Part shown: positions 43,700-54,959 of the stretch, one piece after another
Layout: the number at the start of each line of letters is the position of its first letter
Numbering within the stretch: the first letter of the stretch is position 1
Origin: Capra hircus
Lineage: Eukaryota > Chordata > Mammalia > Artiodactyla > Bovidae
NCBI RefSeq assembly: GCF_001704415.2
Contig: NC_030811.1
Coordinates: 7,150,054 to 7,214,053, forward strand
Direction: 5' to 3'
DNA: 64,000 bases
Notes under the pieces: generated by a model
Told to the model about the DNA's origin: nothing
Databases searched by the model: none
Seen by the model: the letters and a program-made list of their open reading frames with translations, nothing else
Translations under genes and position numbers: made by a program

Positions 43700-46394
43700 A
43701 TAACAAAGTCAGATATTTTGGGGGCTCACCTTTCTTGTGCAGGACCCCCCCCCCCTCTGGGGAGCCAGAAGTGGGGCCCAATCCCTTGCTCCTTGGGGAA
43801 AACCTCTGTTGTTCTGATTATCTTCCCATTTGTGAGTCACCTACCTAGGGATGTGGGTCTTGACCTTACTCCCTCCTATCTGTCTTGTTGTGGTTCCTTC
43901 TTTTCACCTTTAGCTGTGGAAAATATTTTCTACTAGTTCTTAGATCATAGTTATTTTCTAGATGCTTATGATTCTGGTGTGCTCATAAAAGGAGTTGTGC
44001 TCAGGGTCTTCCTGCCCTGTCGTCTTGGCCACACTCTGAGCCTCAGCACTCTGGTTTTGACACAGTAGTTTTTTCTCGACTTTCACAGCATGCCCCATCT
44101 TGTTTCCCTCCCTTTTGTACTCTCTGCATGGCCTAGTATGGTAGTGACTAGGCAGGTGTGGCCATTGAACTGTAACTTTCAATTAAACAATTTGGAATAA
44201 AATGCAAAATTCAGTTCTTCAATTCCACTTCTTACATTTCATGAGCTCAATAACCCATGTGGCTCAGGGCAACCTTATGGAACCACACAAAACAGTTTCA
44301 TCTTTGCAAAGAGTTCTAACTCTCCTAAATGATCACAGGGGCAGCAGGTCTCTTGCGAGAGTTTGGATGCCTCTGCCCTCACTTCCTGTCTCCTCCTACC
44401 TCCTCCTTTTAATAGCTTTGCATCACCTCCTGGTTCAGCCTTGTCTTCAAAGTAAGAGAAGGGAGCAGGCCCCAGATTTTCTAGGTAAGGGAAGAAGTAT
44501 GTTTGTGGGGGTGAGAGGGAGGGAGGGAAATGCATGATATGATGGACGGGGACTCCTCCCCTGGATCTATATCTTAAATCTCCTTGCAAACTTGCTCTCG
44601 AAATATATTTCTCATTGGGTTTCTCTTTGCTGTTTTTGATGATTTTAGGCTGTAATCTGTTTTGAAGGCTAAGCTCTACAAATTGATGCCTCTTTCCATG
44701 GTGATGGCTCAGAAGATTCTTGTGCAAACAAATGATTCCTCTCACCATTCATAGAATTTATAAGAAAACTTGAAGTTTTCAGGATTAGCATTGACCAAGC
44801 AGACAGAATTCATTCTGTGGGAAGCTGGTGGTGAGAAGAGCTCGAGGAGATGTAAGAGGCACAGCTCAGCACTTCCCCTGTTGCAAAACCAGCACACAGA
44901 GCAGGACCAGTGAGTCTGTTACCCAGCTAACTCTGCTCAGAGCTGCCCCTTTGGACCCGCCTCCTCAGGGACAGTAACTTCCTGGGCCTCACCCCAAGCT
45001 GGGGAAGAGAAGCTTCTGGAAGACAGGAGGAGGGAGACACCAACCCATATTACTGTCTACCATTCAGGAGGAGCAGGGGACCAACTGATGCCTGTTCCTT
45101 AAACAGTAGGAGGAGAATTCAGCCATCCAGTGTCAGTGTGTAGACAAGGTCAGTCCCCTGGTTTAGTATCTGAACTAGGATAAACAGAACAGCATTAAAG
45201 AATGCTGAAGACAGAGTCCACAGACTGGACAGCAGACTTTAAGAAATAACCCAAAGCTTGTCTGTTCCTATTTCGGGTATCTGACTCCTTCTCCTAACGC
45301 CCACAACCAACATCAGCTTTATGAACAAAGCTTATTCTTTAAAATTCTGTGATTTCACCTCCCAGTTTATAAGAAGCTGTTTCCTACTCTTATTCCTAAC
45401 TGACTTTCAAAAGAAAGTGTTTCAAATTTGTATTTGATGCATTTCTACCAGATGACTCTATCTTTAGCAAATAGCATTTTCAGCCTGTTCTAGTTAAAAT
45501 CTGCTCTGCTAAGAATTCTCCAAATGGCTTTCTCCATTGCCCAACCTTAGAATGTAGTGAGAAAATAAAACACCTAATATGTAATGCCATGTTTCAAGAG
45601 CAATGTGTTTTTAATAAGGAAAAGATAAGTTTTTTCACAGTCAGATGCAAGCAAGATATAAAGCTCAGTCACAGAGGAGGCAAGAAACAGTGGGGTATTT
45701 TTTAATCAATTAATTTATTAAACAAACATTTTTTGAGATCCATGCTTTGTCCAATACTGTGCTTTTTTCCTCAGGAACAAGGGGGTATGCAAGACACAGA
45801 TGGTTCACCATCACAAAGCTAGCAGTCTACAAGGAGACAGTAAAAAAAATCAAACCACTTCCTATCGTGGTATGTATTCTATAGAAACTCTTGGGTGTAG
45901 TTAGAACAAAACCTGTCTTGTTGGTTGATAGTGTGGGTGGAGATACCCCTCTGGAGAAATAACAAAACACTGAGGCCTCAGGGCTGAGCAGAAACCAGTT
46001 AGCCATTGCATGGGGATGGGAGTGCTCTGAGGACGGGCAAGTGCTCCTCAAAGATCTAGGAGCTGGGGGGAGCTTAGAGGATTCAGGGGACACTGAGGAG
46101 GCCAGTATGATTAAAGCTTTTTGAGAGAGAAATTGATCGTGCAAGGCCTTTGGGATCATTCCAGGGCTTTCAACTATTTGAAAAATAAAAAACAAAAGCA
46201 ATCCATTAGAAAACCTAAACGAGAAAAAAAGCCAAATATCAAAAAGGCATCTGACTATGTATAGAGAGAGTAACATGGAAATATACATCACCATATATAA
46301 AATAGGTAGCCAATGGGAATTTGCTGTATGATTCAGGGACCTGAAAACGGGGCTCAGTAACAACCTAGAGGGGCAGGATGTGGAGGGAGGTGGC
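43700..46394. other. Mostly unique, no coding exon seen
   Basis: This lies upstream of the GIMAP4-like coding exon. Frames at 44202-44537, 44275-44748 and 45827-46363 have no domain. A possible non-coding first exon ending at 44909 before gtgagt is discussed in the findings. A C run lies at 43745-43754. Confidence 0.4.
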
Positions 46395-46505
46395 AGGGAT
46401 GTTCAAGTGGGAGCGAACATGGTAAACCTATAACTGATTCATGTTGATGTTTGGTAGAAACCAACCCAATGCTGTAAAGCAATTATCCTTTGATTATAAA
46501 TTTTA
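46395..46505 (+). mobile_element. L1 3' end fragment
   Basis: ctgattcatgttgatgtttg, gaaaccaacccaatgctgta and an A-rich end. Same block as 4595-4685. Confidence 0.65.
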
Positions 46506-47153
46506 AAAAGGCATCTGACTATTGAGTAGAGGCGGGGTTGAAGATACAGTATCATTTGGGAGCCTACTACATTGCAATCAAATTATAGAATTGGATTCAC
46601 ATGGAGATGGGGAGAAATGGATGATTTTTCATTTGGGGAATTAAAATCTATAGGATTTGGTGATGGACTGTGAGCAAGTGAGGAAAGAAGTGTTTTAGAG
46701 ATGACCCCAAGGTTCTTCATAAGCCATTTTGTGATGCCACTTACTGAAATTCAAACCAGGCTGGGGATGGAAGTCAGGGTTTCATTTTGTCCAAATAGGT
46801 TTGAGATGCCCACAAAATTGCCAAATGGAGAATTTGACTGGGATAGAAAAGGCTGTAACACTGGAAGGGTCCAGGCTGCAGACTACATATAAATGGCATT
46901 CAGAGCAATAATTGAATAGAGGAGGGAAAGGCACCCAGAACCAGTGCCAAGGAAGCACTTGAAGCACTTACATCTGTGTAAAGAAATTTGGCAGTCTGAA
47001 AATGAGACTGAGAGCAGAACTAAGTATTGAGAAATAGAGGAGATCAACTAGCAAGTTTATGAAGAAAGAGAAGGTGCTGTTTACAGGAGGTTGATGTTTC
47101 TGGTTTGTTCTGCATTTCCCTGACACAACATAGTTCTGTCTCTTTATTCCCAG

Positions 47154-47207
47154 GAATCCAAACCACAATGGCAGCCCAGTACCTCAGTGAACCCAGGAGC
47201 AGCCATG
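47154..47207 (+). pseudogene. GIMAP4-like first coding exon
   Basis: A splice acceptor (tctttattcccag) precedes 47154 and a donor GTGAG starts at 47208. The ATG at 47168-47170 opens MAAQYLSEPRSSH, whose first residues MAAQY are those of GIMAP4. The exon ends in phase 1, so its last base (G at 47207) joins GG at 49778-49779 to give a glycine codon in the frame used by the G1 exon. The exon itself looks sound: splice sites and phase are preserved. It is called pseudogene because the downstream exon is broken. Confidence 0.72.
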
Positions 47208-47711
47208 GTGAGACGCTGCTTGGGGAGGGCAGCCAGGCTTGGGAGGAGGGCTGGGACTCTCCTGCCTTGTCATCCAGCCAACCTGTACAAGAGCAAAACG
47301 TCTTCAACCACATTTCTCAGTTTCCCCTCATTTGGTCTGCTGTCTCACTCTCTCCACCCTCTCTGCATCCTCCTTGTGATGTAGCTTAACAGCGAGCAGG
47401 AGGAGAGTTCCAGTACCCTGACTGCTCCCGGGCTTGATGAGGTTTCTTACTTGCTACTTCCTAACATGTGGGCACACGGATCAGGGGTTGTGGCCTCCCA
47501 GGTGGTTTCTCTGCCCCTCTCTTCAGCCCGAGAGTACTGGGAAGGAGGAACATGGGGGTGATCAATGCCTCATTCAGGCCCCTAATTTCCTTGCTCCCGG
47601 TGGCCTCCCTCTAAGCAACAAACTCAACAGACTGATCACTCCCTTTCTCATATAACCCTCCCTCTACCCCTTTGTCCTAGGAATAGATTCTATCATTTGA
47701 GCTTTTGCTGG

Positions 47712-48118
47712 TTCAGCAAATCACTCTGCAATTTAGGAACCTAAAACAGCAACAATTTACTTGACTCTTAATTTTGAGGGTCACTCATTTGGGCTGTGCT
47801 TGGGTCTGCACTAACCTGGCTAATCTCAGCCAGACTGACTCATGTGTAGGTGCTCGGCTGGTGGTTCAGGATGCAACACAAGAATCTTGGATAGCCTCAC
47901 AGACATGCCTGGTGGTCAGCAAGCTCTGGGTCGGCCAGGCAGACAGGGGTAACAGGGCCTTGTGCCCCTCATCAAGTAGGCTAGTCCAGGGCAGGTGTAG
48001 GGTTCCAAAAATCAGAAAGAGAAGGCAGAGCACAATGTGTCAGTGCTTTTGGATTCTCTGCATATCCATGTTTTCATGATCCTATGATCCAACACAAGTC
48101 ACATGGCCCAGTCAGACT
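47712..48118 (+). repeat. Old interspersed repeat, family unsure
   Basis: Blocks such as cagcaacaatttacttgact and ccaacacaagtcacatggcc are of the kind seen in an old mammal-wide repeat. It may be a weaker relative of 5858-6330. Confidence 0.3.
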
Positions 48119-49428
48119 GAAGGGTTGGAGAAACAGACTCATCCTGATGAGAGGAGCTGAGAATCCACCTTCCCAAGAGGTACGAGTGCAGAGATGGACT
48201 CCTTCATGGCTATGGCTGCCATCTTCAGAGGCTGCCATCAATTCGTTATGAGCATTGGACAATGGTTGCAGTGTTGGCACTGGCCTTGGTGCCTTTTCAC
48301 TGCCGGGCCATTAATTTCCTACACCCTCTCTCTAAAGCCAACCAATATCCTGGGATCTCCTTAGGTTGGAGTTTCTATTGTGAGACTAACTATTAAGAAT
48401 ACTCTGAATTCTTATGTACATTTTGTCTTAGGTAAATCTTAGCCATCCCATATCCAGTGTTTGCAGCACTGGGAAATTTACTTCTTTTATCCCGGGATTC
48501 TGGTTCTGAAATGGGGAAAACTCTGCCTTAGGGATTCAGGGAACAGCAAACACTTCATCAGAAAGTGTGTGGGAGATGGAGATTAACTACAGATTTTTGT
48601 GGACGTCACAGGAGGGGTTTCTGCAAGTTTCTGGTCCTATTTGACTGATATTTTTTCAAGGTTAGCCCACCTCACAGAATAGACTGAAAGGAACAAAGCA
48701 GAAGTGGAGACACCTGTTAGGAGACTACTGAGGCAGGGGTGGTGATGGAATCTGGACTAGAATGATGATCTTCAAACCAGAGACAGGCGAACAGACTTGG
48801 AGCCAAGAGAACATGCTGATGGGCGGGTCTGGAAAGTGGGGAAAGAGGGGAGTCAAGGGTGACTCCTGGCTTTCCAGTCTGAGGACCTGGGTGAATGGTG
48901 ACGGCTCTGAAAATAAACTGGAGTTGGTAACAGTGTCTATAATGTTGTATGTCGGATAATGTAGGCATTGTCTCAAAGCATAAATGGGTAAGTATAACGT
49001 AGAATTCCTCGTGCAGGAATCAGACCCTTAAGTTCAAGAGCCCGACAGCAAAGTCTGCCTTCTCGGAAAAACAAGCTTTCCCTCTGGTCCTGGGTCTATG
49101 CCTGACAAATCCAGAGGACTTTGACATTGCAGAGATATGCAGAGACCTGGTGAATACAAGCACAGAAAGAGCTGGTAGATGATTTGGTGTTTAAATTCAG
49201 GTTTCAATTGCTGTGCTCTACTGCTCTGATATTAACTTTCAACTTTCCTAGGAAGTCGAATATGCATAGTCAATTTTGTGTTACCTCCTATCTTATGAAG
49301 AACAGCTACTGGTAGCAACTCAGAGTCCTCTTCTTAATCACATTGTTTCCTCCTCTATGAGCTGTTTGCTTCCACAAGGTCAGAGTAAGAGCTGAAAGGG
49401 ATCCTGAAAAATATCTGTTGTTATTCCT

Positions 49429-49690
49429 GTTCAGTTGCTAAGTCATGCCCATGGAGTGCAGCTTGCCAGGTTCCTCTGTCCTCCACTCTCTCCTGGAGTT
49501 TGCTCAAATTCATGTCCATTGATTTGGTGATGCTGTCTAGCCATTTTATCCTCTGCCACCCCCTTTTCCTTCTGCCTTCAACCTTTCCCAGCATCAGAAT
49601 CTTTTCCAGTGAGTCTGCTCTTTGCATCAGGTGGCCAAAGTATTGGAGCTTCAGCTACAGCATCAGTCCTTCCAATGAATATTCAGGGTT
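49429..49690 (-). mobile_element. BovB LINE, 3' end fragment
   Basis: Reversed tail remnant (gttcagttgctaagtcatgc) to the tcagtccttccaatgaatat block. It lies inside the GIMAP4-like intron. Confidence 0.83.
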
Positions 49691-50250
49691 GAATATTTAT
49701 TCAGTGGGCAGGAGCCTTGCAGGGGAGACATTTGAAGTTCATTCAAACACTGGGTCTTCTGTTTCCTGATGTTCCAGGGCTTGCAAACTCCGGAGATTCC
49801 CAGCTGAGACTTGTCTTAGTGGGTAAGACTGGGGCAGGAAAAAGTGCAACAGGAAACAACATCCTCAGAAAGAAAGTGTTTCTGTCTAGCTTTTCTGCTG
49901 TATCCATCACCAAGCACTGTGAGAAAGGAAGCAGCACCTGGAAGGGGAGGAATTGTCGTCGTCGACACACCTGGCCTTTTTGACACGGAGGCCCCAGATG
50001 CTGAGACTGTCAAGGAGATTACCCGCTGCATGGTGCTGACCTCCCCGGGGCCTCATGCTCTGCTCCTAGTCAACCCACTGGGCCGTTACACTCTGGAAGA
50101 CCAGAAAGCCACAGAGAAGATCCTGACGATGTTTGGAGAGAAAGCTAGGGAACACATGATTCTCTTATTCACCCGGAAAGATGACTTAGACGGCATGGAT
50201 TTCCATGATTACTTAAAGAAAGCTCCTACAGCCATCCAAGAGCTGATTCG

Positions 50251-50659
50251 TGTTAGGTTATCAGAAGACTTAGTGAGGTGTGTAACTACATCAGGGACCT
50301 GGGTCAGTAGCTCCTGCGCTAAACATTCCATAACCAAATAAGGAGGTCAGTAGCTCCTGCGCTAAACATTCCATAACCAGATTAAAAAAAAAATCTATAG
50401 GGAAGCAGCATCAGGGGAATGTATGAGCTCAGCTTCGCATGTAACCAATCAGGTAGTGCCAACTATGCCTGTTGCTGGACTAAGGGACAAACTGTATATA
50501 AACCGCCATACCTCTTTGTTCGGGGTCCAGCCGCATTCTGCTGTGTCGGAGAGGCTAGGACCCTGGCGCACCAGAAATAAACTCCCTTTATGCCTTTTGC
50601 ATTACTTTGGTGGACTTGTTCATTCGGTCGGGTAGGGGACACGGACACGGAGCATAACA
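50251..50659 (+). mobile_element. Solo ERV LTR inside the GIMAP4-like exon
   Basis: The unit begins TGTTAGG and ends ATAACA and is bounded by attcg at 50246-50250 and 50660-50664 (5-bp duplication). TATA-like tatataaa is at 50495-50502 and aataaa at 50576-50581, on the plus strand. A 43-bp tandem repeat lies in the 5' part (units at 50302 and 50345), like a doubled U3 enhancer. No internal viral sequence remains, so it is a solo LTR. Class is uncertain. Confidence 0.92.
50302..50380 (+). repeat. 43-bp tandem duplication in LTR U3
   Basis: The block ggtcagtagctcctgcgcta and its continuation occurs twice with a period of 43 bases. The second copy is followed by an A run. Confidence 0.9.
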
Positions 50660-51094
50660 ATTCGCAAGTTCAGAAATCGCTACTGTGTTTTCAACAACAA
50701 GGCCACAGGAGCTGAACAGGAGGACCAGAGGGAGCAGCTGCTGGCCCTGGTCCAGGATGTGGTGAACAAGTGCAAGGGGAGATACTACATGAATAGCCAG
50801 TATCAGAAGACCGAGGAGGAGATTCAGAAGCAAATCCAAGTGTTACAAGAATATTACAGAGCAGAGCTTGAGAGAGCGAAAGCTCAGATAAAACAGGAGT
50901 TCAAAGAGGAAATCAGAAAGCTGAAGGATGAACTAGAACAGCAAGAGCAGAAGGTGGAAATGGAAAGGCAATTGGCAGAAAGGGAAGCTTACTGGATTTC
51001 AAGGCAGCAAAGAGCCAGAGATGATGTTTTGAGTCAGAATAAGATACTTGAAATCATCCTTAATGGGTTACGAGTTTTTTTCCTCTCTGTTTAA

Positions 51095-51457
51095 GGATTA
51101 AACTTCATGAAAATCTGTCTATATTTCCTGCATATTTTTGGGTGGTCCTGCCCCATGTAACTCAGAGAATTCTCCTTTTTCTCTGAGACTCTCAGGGCTA
51201 AGGAGAGTAAGTTCAATATTGATAATTGGTATATGTTTGATTGATTTGACAAGGAAGGGATAAATTCTCAACTTGTGAAACTCTGAAGCAGAAAGTATTG
51301 ATGCTCCCTATTTATGAATTCTTTCTCAGAGACACCAAGACAGAGAATGCAGGAGACCAAAGAAGATGGCCCCGAGCTTTCTCTCTTTATCCCTAAAAGA
51401 GATTTCTCCTCTAGATTCTTTCTAGATTGGTGGGTGATCTTCTCCTACAGCTTTTCT
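51095..51457. other. GIMAP4-like 3' flank
   Basis: Likely 3' untranslated sequence after the stop. No polyadenylation signal that I would defend. Confidence 0.4.
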
Positions 51458-52733
51458 TGCTGGGAGCCAGTGTGAGGAATCCCGCCCGTGACAAGGTCAT
51501 GAGGAAGGAAGCTGACATACGCAAGGCGTGCTCAGACTTCAGGGACCCCTCTGGAAATTCCTAAGCATGTACCCCAACAAAAATCTGCTGGCTTTTGTGC
51601 TCTGCTTTTCCACTCTTCTGACATTTTCTGGAAAAAGTCAATTCAGGGCTTTAGTCTTCTGCATTTGAAAGAGTGTTTCAATCCAAAAAACCCTCTGATG
51701 GCTTTCTAGCCTGCCTGCAGGACTCGTAAAGCTGCGCGTGTGATTGTTTGAGGCCTCCTGACCGCAGGAGGCACAGGAAGCTTAAAACATCCTAGGAATG
51801 TAGGGGCTTCTGAGGAGTCAAAATCTTTAGAATAGGACTGATTAAAAGTTTCATTTGTTGAGTCAACGCTTGCTGCCAAATTTTCATATCCTTTATTTTT
51901 AGATATAGTTGGTATATAGAAATGCAAGTAGTAGACCTGGTATTAGCAACATTAGATCTTTGAGTTAAGTACCTTCTTTGTTATATCCCACTGCACCTTT
52001 GTTCTATAGAGATGTAACTTTAATGCTTTAAGGAGATGCAGATTAAAGAAAAACACTTCAGGGGAAACAAAATTAACATTCATTAAGGAAGAGAGCCAAA
52101 AAGTGTTAACAAGCCTCTTGGCCAGAAGATAATGTAAATCACCTGAGACCTTTTGTATACAAAATGATGTACAGAAAGAGTCTGGGCTGCGAACACTACA
52201 TAATTTTGTGTTATCCATTGGTCTCCATGTTTTATCAAAAGTATAAAAAGCCTTCTGAACAATAAAGGACGGGGGCCAGTTTCTCGGGCCAGTTTCTCGA
52301 ACTAGTCTCTCGGCCTGGTTTCTTGGGACTCTGGCCCCCCCCATGTCTTTCTCTCTCTTTCTTCTTCTCTCCCTTTCCTTCTCTCTGCTCTTTACTTTAA
52401 CTTCAGGCTGAATCTCCACCTGGGGCGCGGAGGCTCGCCAGGTCTACTTACTTGCCCTGGCTGTTAAGACCCGCATGAAAGGGAGCTTAAGGCGAGGCAC
52501 CCTTAGATATTCAAGCGGGCGCCGGTGGCCCAACGTAGATGGTGCAAATTCCTTGTCTGGAATTTTATTGGCCTTCCACGTAAACCAAGCTATTCAGCCC
52601 TCTTCCTCCACTTAATCTTCTTACTACACTATAGTTTCTTAATCTAATCTTATATTAATAAATAAAAAGTTTTTCCACGCCAAAGCCGTCCACCCTTCGA
52701 ATTCCCTGGATCCACCGGGGCTGGACCCCGGCA
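51458..52733 (+). mobile_element. BTLTR1-like solo LTR
   Basis: The 1276-bp unit starts TGCTGGGAGCCAG and ends CTGGACCCCGGCA, an imperfect terminal inverted repeat. A perfect 6-bp duplication, ttttct, is at 51452-51457 and 52734-52739, the length typical of class II (betaretrovirus-like) integrases. gtataaaaag at 52241-52250 is TATA-like. aataaataaa at about 52656-52666 is the likelier polyadenylation signal. A CT-rich tract lies at about 52340-52390. The naming follows my memory of the bovine BTLTR1 start and end. Confidence 0.9.
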
Positions 52734-52739
52734 TTTTCT

Positions 52740-53819
52740 CACTTATTTTGTCTTTAGACGGTGCTGATCATCTTACCCTTTTAGTTTATTAGAAAGGTCG
52801 ATTCTTTCCTTTAGTTAAGCTTACAGAAGGAGGTACTGATAGAAATCCTTCTAGATGAGTGAAAATTTGTTCACTTACAATTTTACTGAAGGCCTCAAAG
52901 TGTTCCTTATCAACTGACCTTTATGAACAAAGAGTTCTCTGGTAAATAGATTTTTCAGAACTCAACTACTTGAAATGCCAAAAGTCCCAAAAGATATTCA
53001 ACAGATAAGAGAATAATGCTTGGTGTATTCAGATGTATCTGTAGGAAATCTTTGACCAACAACAACCAGTTTGCTGAATAACCATTTCTCTCTCCTTTTC
53101 CTGTGAAACTAACAGCTGCCCCATGCAGATGAATTATTTGCTTATTGTTATTTTCTGTTCTCTCATATTTGTGCAAATTGAATGCCCCCTGCCCCTTGGA
53201 GAGCACCACTACTCCTTCTAAGAACACAGGGATGAATTTCAGTTTTTTTGTAAAAGTTCAAGATGATTTTGGTGTAGACTTGGTCCACCCTCCAGACATC
53301 TCCCCTCACCTTTTTCCCCTAGAAGCTTTGAGCAACATTCTCAACCCCTCTGTCAGTCAAAGTCTACATTCTCCTTGGATTCATCATTATGTACTGGTAG
53401 AAATTATGTGTAACCAAGGTTTCTGTGACCACTGTGACTTTCAAGTTACAAAAATTCTTTTAAATCTATGGATAAAATAGAGACATGCCTGTCCCTTTTC
53501 TCCTCTTCCAATGGGTCCTCTTCACCTAGTAATTGTAGGCTTTTCCCAAGCACATTTCCATGTTCTTCCAACATGGTCTGGAGGTCACATGTGACCTATG
53601 CCAACTCTCCTTCCTTGGTCATCTTAAAATCATCTTCTCCATGCCCTCACCCATTCTGTCCAAAAGAGGACATATGCCTTGCCCTGACTTCCCCCAAACA
53701 AACAGGACTATACCTTTAACACAGCTGCTATCTATCTATAGCTGCCTCACTTTGCTGTACAGTAGAAACTAACATACTATTGGAAAGAAACTATTGCTGT
53801 GGTTGTTCCATCGCTAAAG
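52740..53819. other. No gene recognised
   Basis: Short frames at 52955-53227, 53145-53480 and 53468-53719 overlap and lack domains. An L1 3' end-like stretch (ctttgctgtacagtagaaac) is at 53690-53790. Confidence 0.4.
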
Positions 53820-54021
53820 TGAAGTGAAGTCACTCAGTTGTGTCCGACTCTTTGCGACCCCATGGACTATAGCCTACCATGCTCCTTTGTCCATGGGGTT
53901 TTCCAGGAAAGAGTACTGGAGTGGGTCATCATGTCCTTCTCCAGAGGATCTTCTTGACCCAGGGATTGAACCCAGGTCTCCCCCATAGTAGGCAGACACT
54001 TTACCATCTGAGCCATCCGGG
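53820..54021 (-). mobile_element. Bov-tA SINE
   Basis: gtcactcagttgtgtccgac to the reversed head (gagccatccgggaac). Minus orientation. Confidence 0.88.
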
Positions 54022-54199
54022 AACTTAGCATAGGCTCAAAGATATGAGAAGTACCTGGCAAAGAAGTACAGGGCTCCAGCAGAGGCGGTCACTCTGAGTG
54101 GATAGATTCTGTTTCACTCTGCAGAATGTGGGAGGACTTGGTCTCTATGGTTTTCATCATCAGTGTCTCAATCAAAATTGTTAGGTGTGAATTTAACAT

Positions 54200-54360
54200 G
54201 CTATTGTATTACAACTTTATTGTATTACAATAAATGCAATATTACATTATTAGTAATGTAATATTATAATGTAAATTATAAGAAATTGTTAATTAATAAT
54301 GTAATATTGTATTTATTATATTAAAACTTGTGTTGTATTGTATTACAACACAAGCAAATA
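54200..54360. repeat. AT-rich hairpin cluster
   Basis: Two perfect inverted repeats: 54238-54265 has 12-bp arms (aatattacatta) and loop ttag; 54327-54354 has 11-bp arms (cttgtgttgta) and loop ttgtat. The sequence between is built of tattacaat-like blocks. Confidence 0.88.
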
Positions 54361-54675
54361 TTCAACCAAAGAACCACACATACCCCTCAAAGAAAATTTA
54401 ATTCAGGCTTAAGATGAAAAAAGAAAACAAGGTAGCTGCAGTGGTAATTTTCAGTATAAATACATTCAGTTATTCTTATTTTGCATCCCAGGTTAATGCT
54501 GTAGATGAGACAAAGAAAATCATTCTATTTATTTCCCATCTCATTACTTTAATCATTTCATCAAAATAATGTGAACATGGGTACATGAATACTTGTTTTG
54601 TAATAAGAATGTGCAGTGTAAATGTCCCTGAGACACATCCAAGAATGGATTGAAATATATTCAATGTAATTATTT

Positions 54676-54858
54676 GCCATACTTTAGCACTCACTTTCTT
54701 TGAGATTGGAATGAAAACTGACCTTTCCCAATCCTGTGGTGATCGCTGAGTTTTCCAGATTTGCTGGCACACTGAGTGCAGCACATTAACAGCATCATCT
54801 TTCAGAATTTTACAGAGTTCGGCCAGAAATCTATCACCTCCACTAGCTTTACTAATTA
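54676..54858 (-). mobile_element. BovB LINE, inverted 5' segment
   Basis: The minus frame 54476-54862 reads SKASGGDRFLAELCKILKDD and the following RT start. It precedes, in opposite orientation, the plus copy at 54960. The order fits a twin-priming 5' inversion. Confidence 0.82.
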
Positions 54859-54959
54859 CCAAGGATTTGCCTCCCTTCCCTCATACTTAAGGAACGTGAC
54901 TTTTTAAAAAGATATGCATGATATATATACACATATATAATAAATATATAATAATATCC
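54859..54959. other. Junction of the inverted BovB segments
   Basis: About 100 bases with a (TA)n-rich stretch lie between the two BovB parts. Confidence 0.4.

Larger units (their letters stand above)
47208..49777 (+). other. GIMAP4-like intron
   Basis: About 2.6 kb between the two coding exons. It holds an old repeat (47712-48118), a BovB scrap (49429-49690) and otherwise unassigned DNA. It ends in a tttcctgatgttccag acceptor. Confidence 0.65.
49778..51094 (+). pseudogene. GIMAP4-like main exon, broken
   Basis: GIMAP4 is a GTPase of the AIG1 family linked to T-cell apoptosis. The exon starts after a ccag acceptor. G1 is GKTGAGKSATGNNIL (from 49822). Near 49948 a two-base loss (or one-base gain) shifts the frame: the block after STWKGR is read as nonsense until stop. 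The next frame carries G3 DTPGLFDTEAPDAETVKEI, the SPGPHALLLV block and G4-like FTRKDDLDG. At 50250 a 409-bp solo LTR (50251-50659) interrupts between G4 and G5. Beyond it G5 RYCVFNNKATG and a long charged coiled coil (from about 50810) follow, ending at the stop before 51094. The LTR plus duplication is 414 bp (138 codons), so the frame is kept across it, but the LTR holds a stop at 50339-50341. It cannot make a full GTPase. Compared with GIMAP4, length and order are otherwise complete. Confidence 0.85.

Noticed and set aside
45827..46363. 178-codon minus frame upstream of the GIMAP4-like exon
   Set aside because: No domain, no splice signals that fit, and no support from context. Kept as unassigned.
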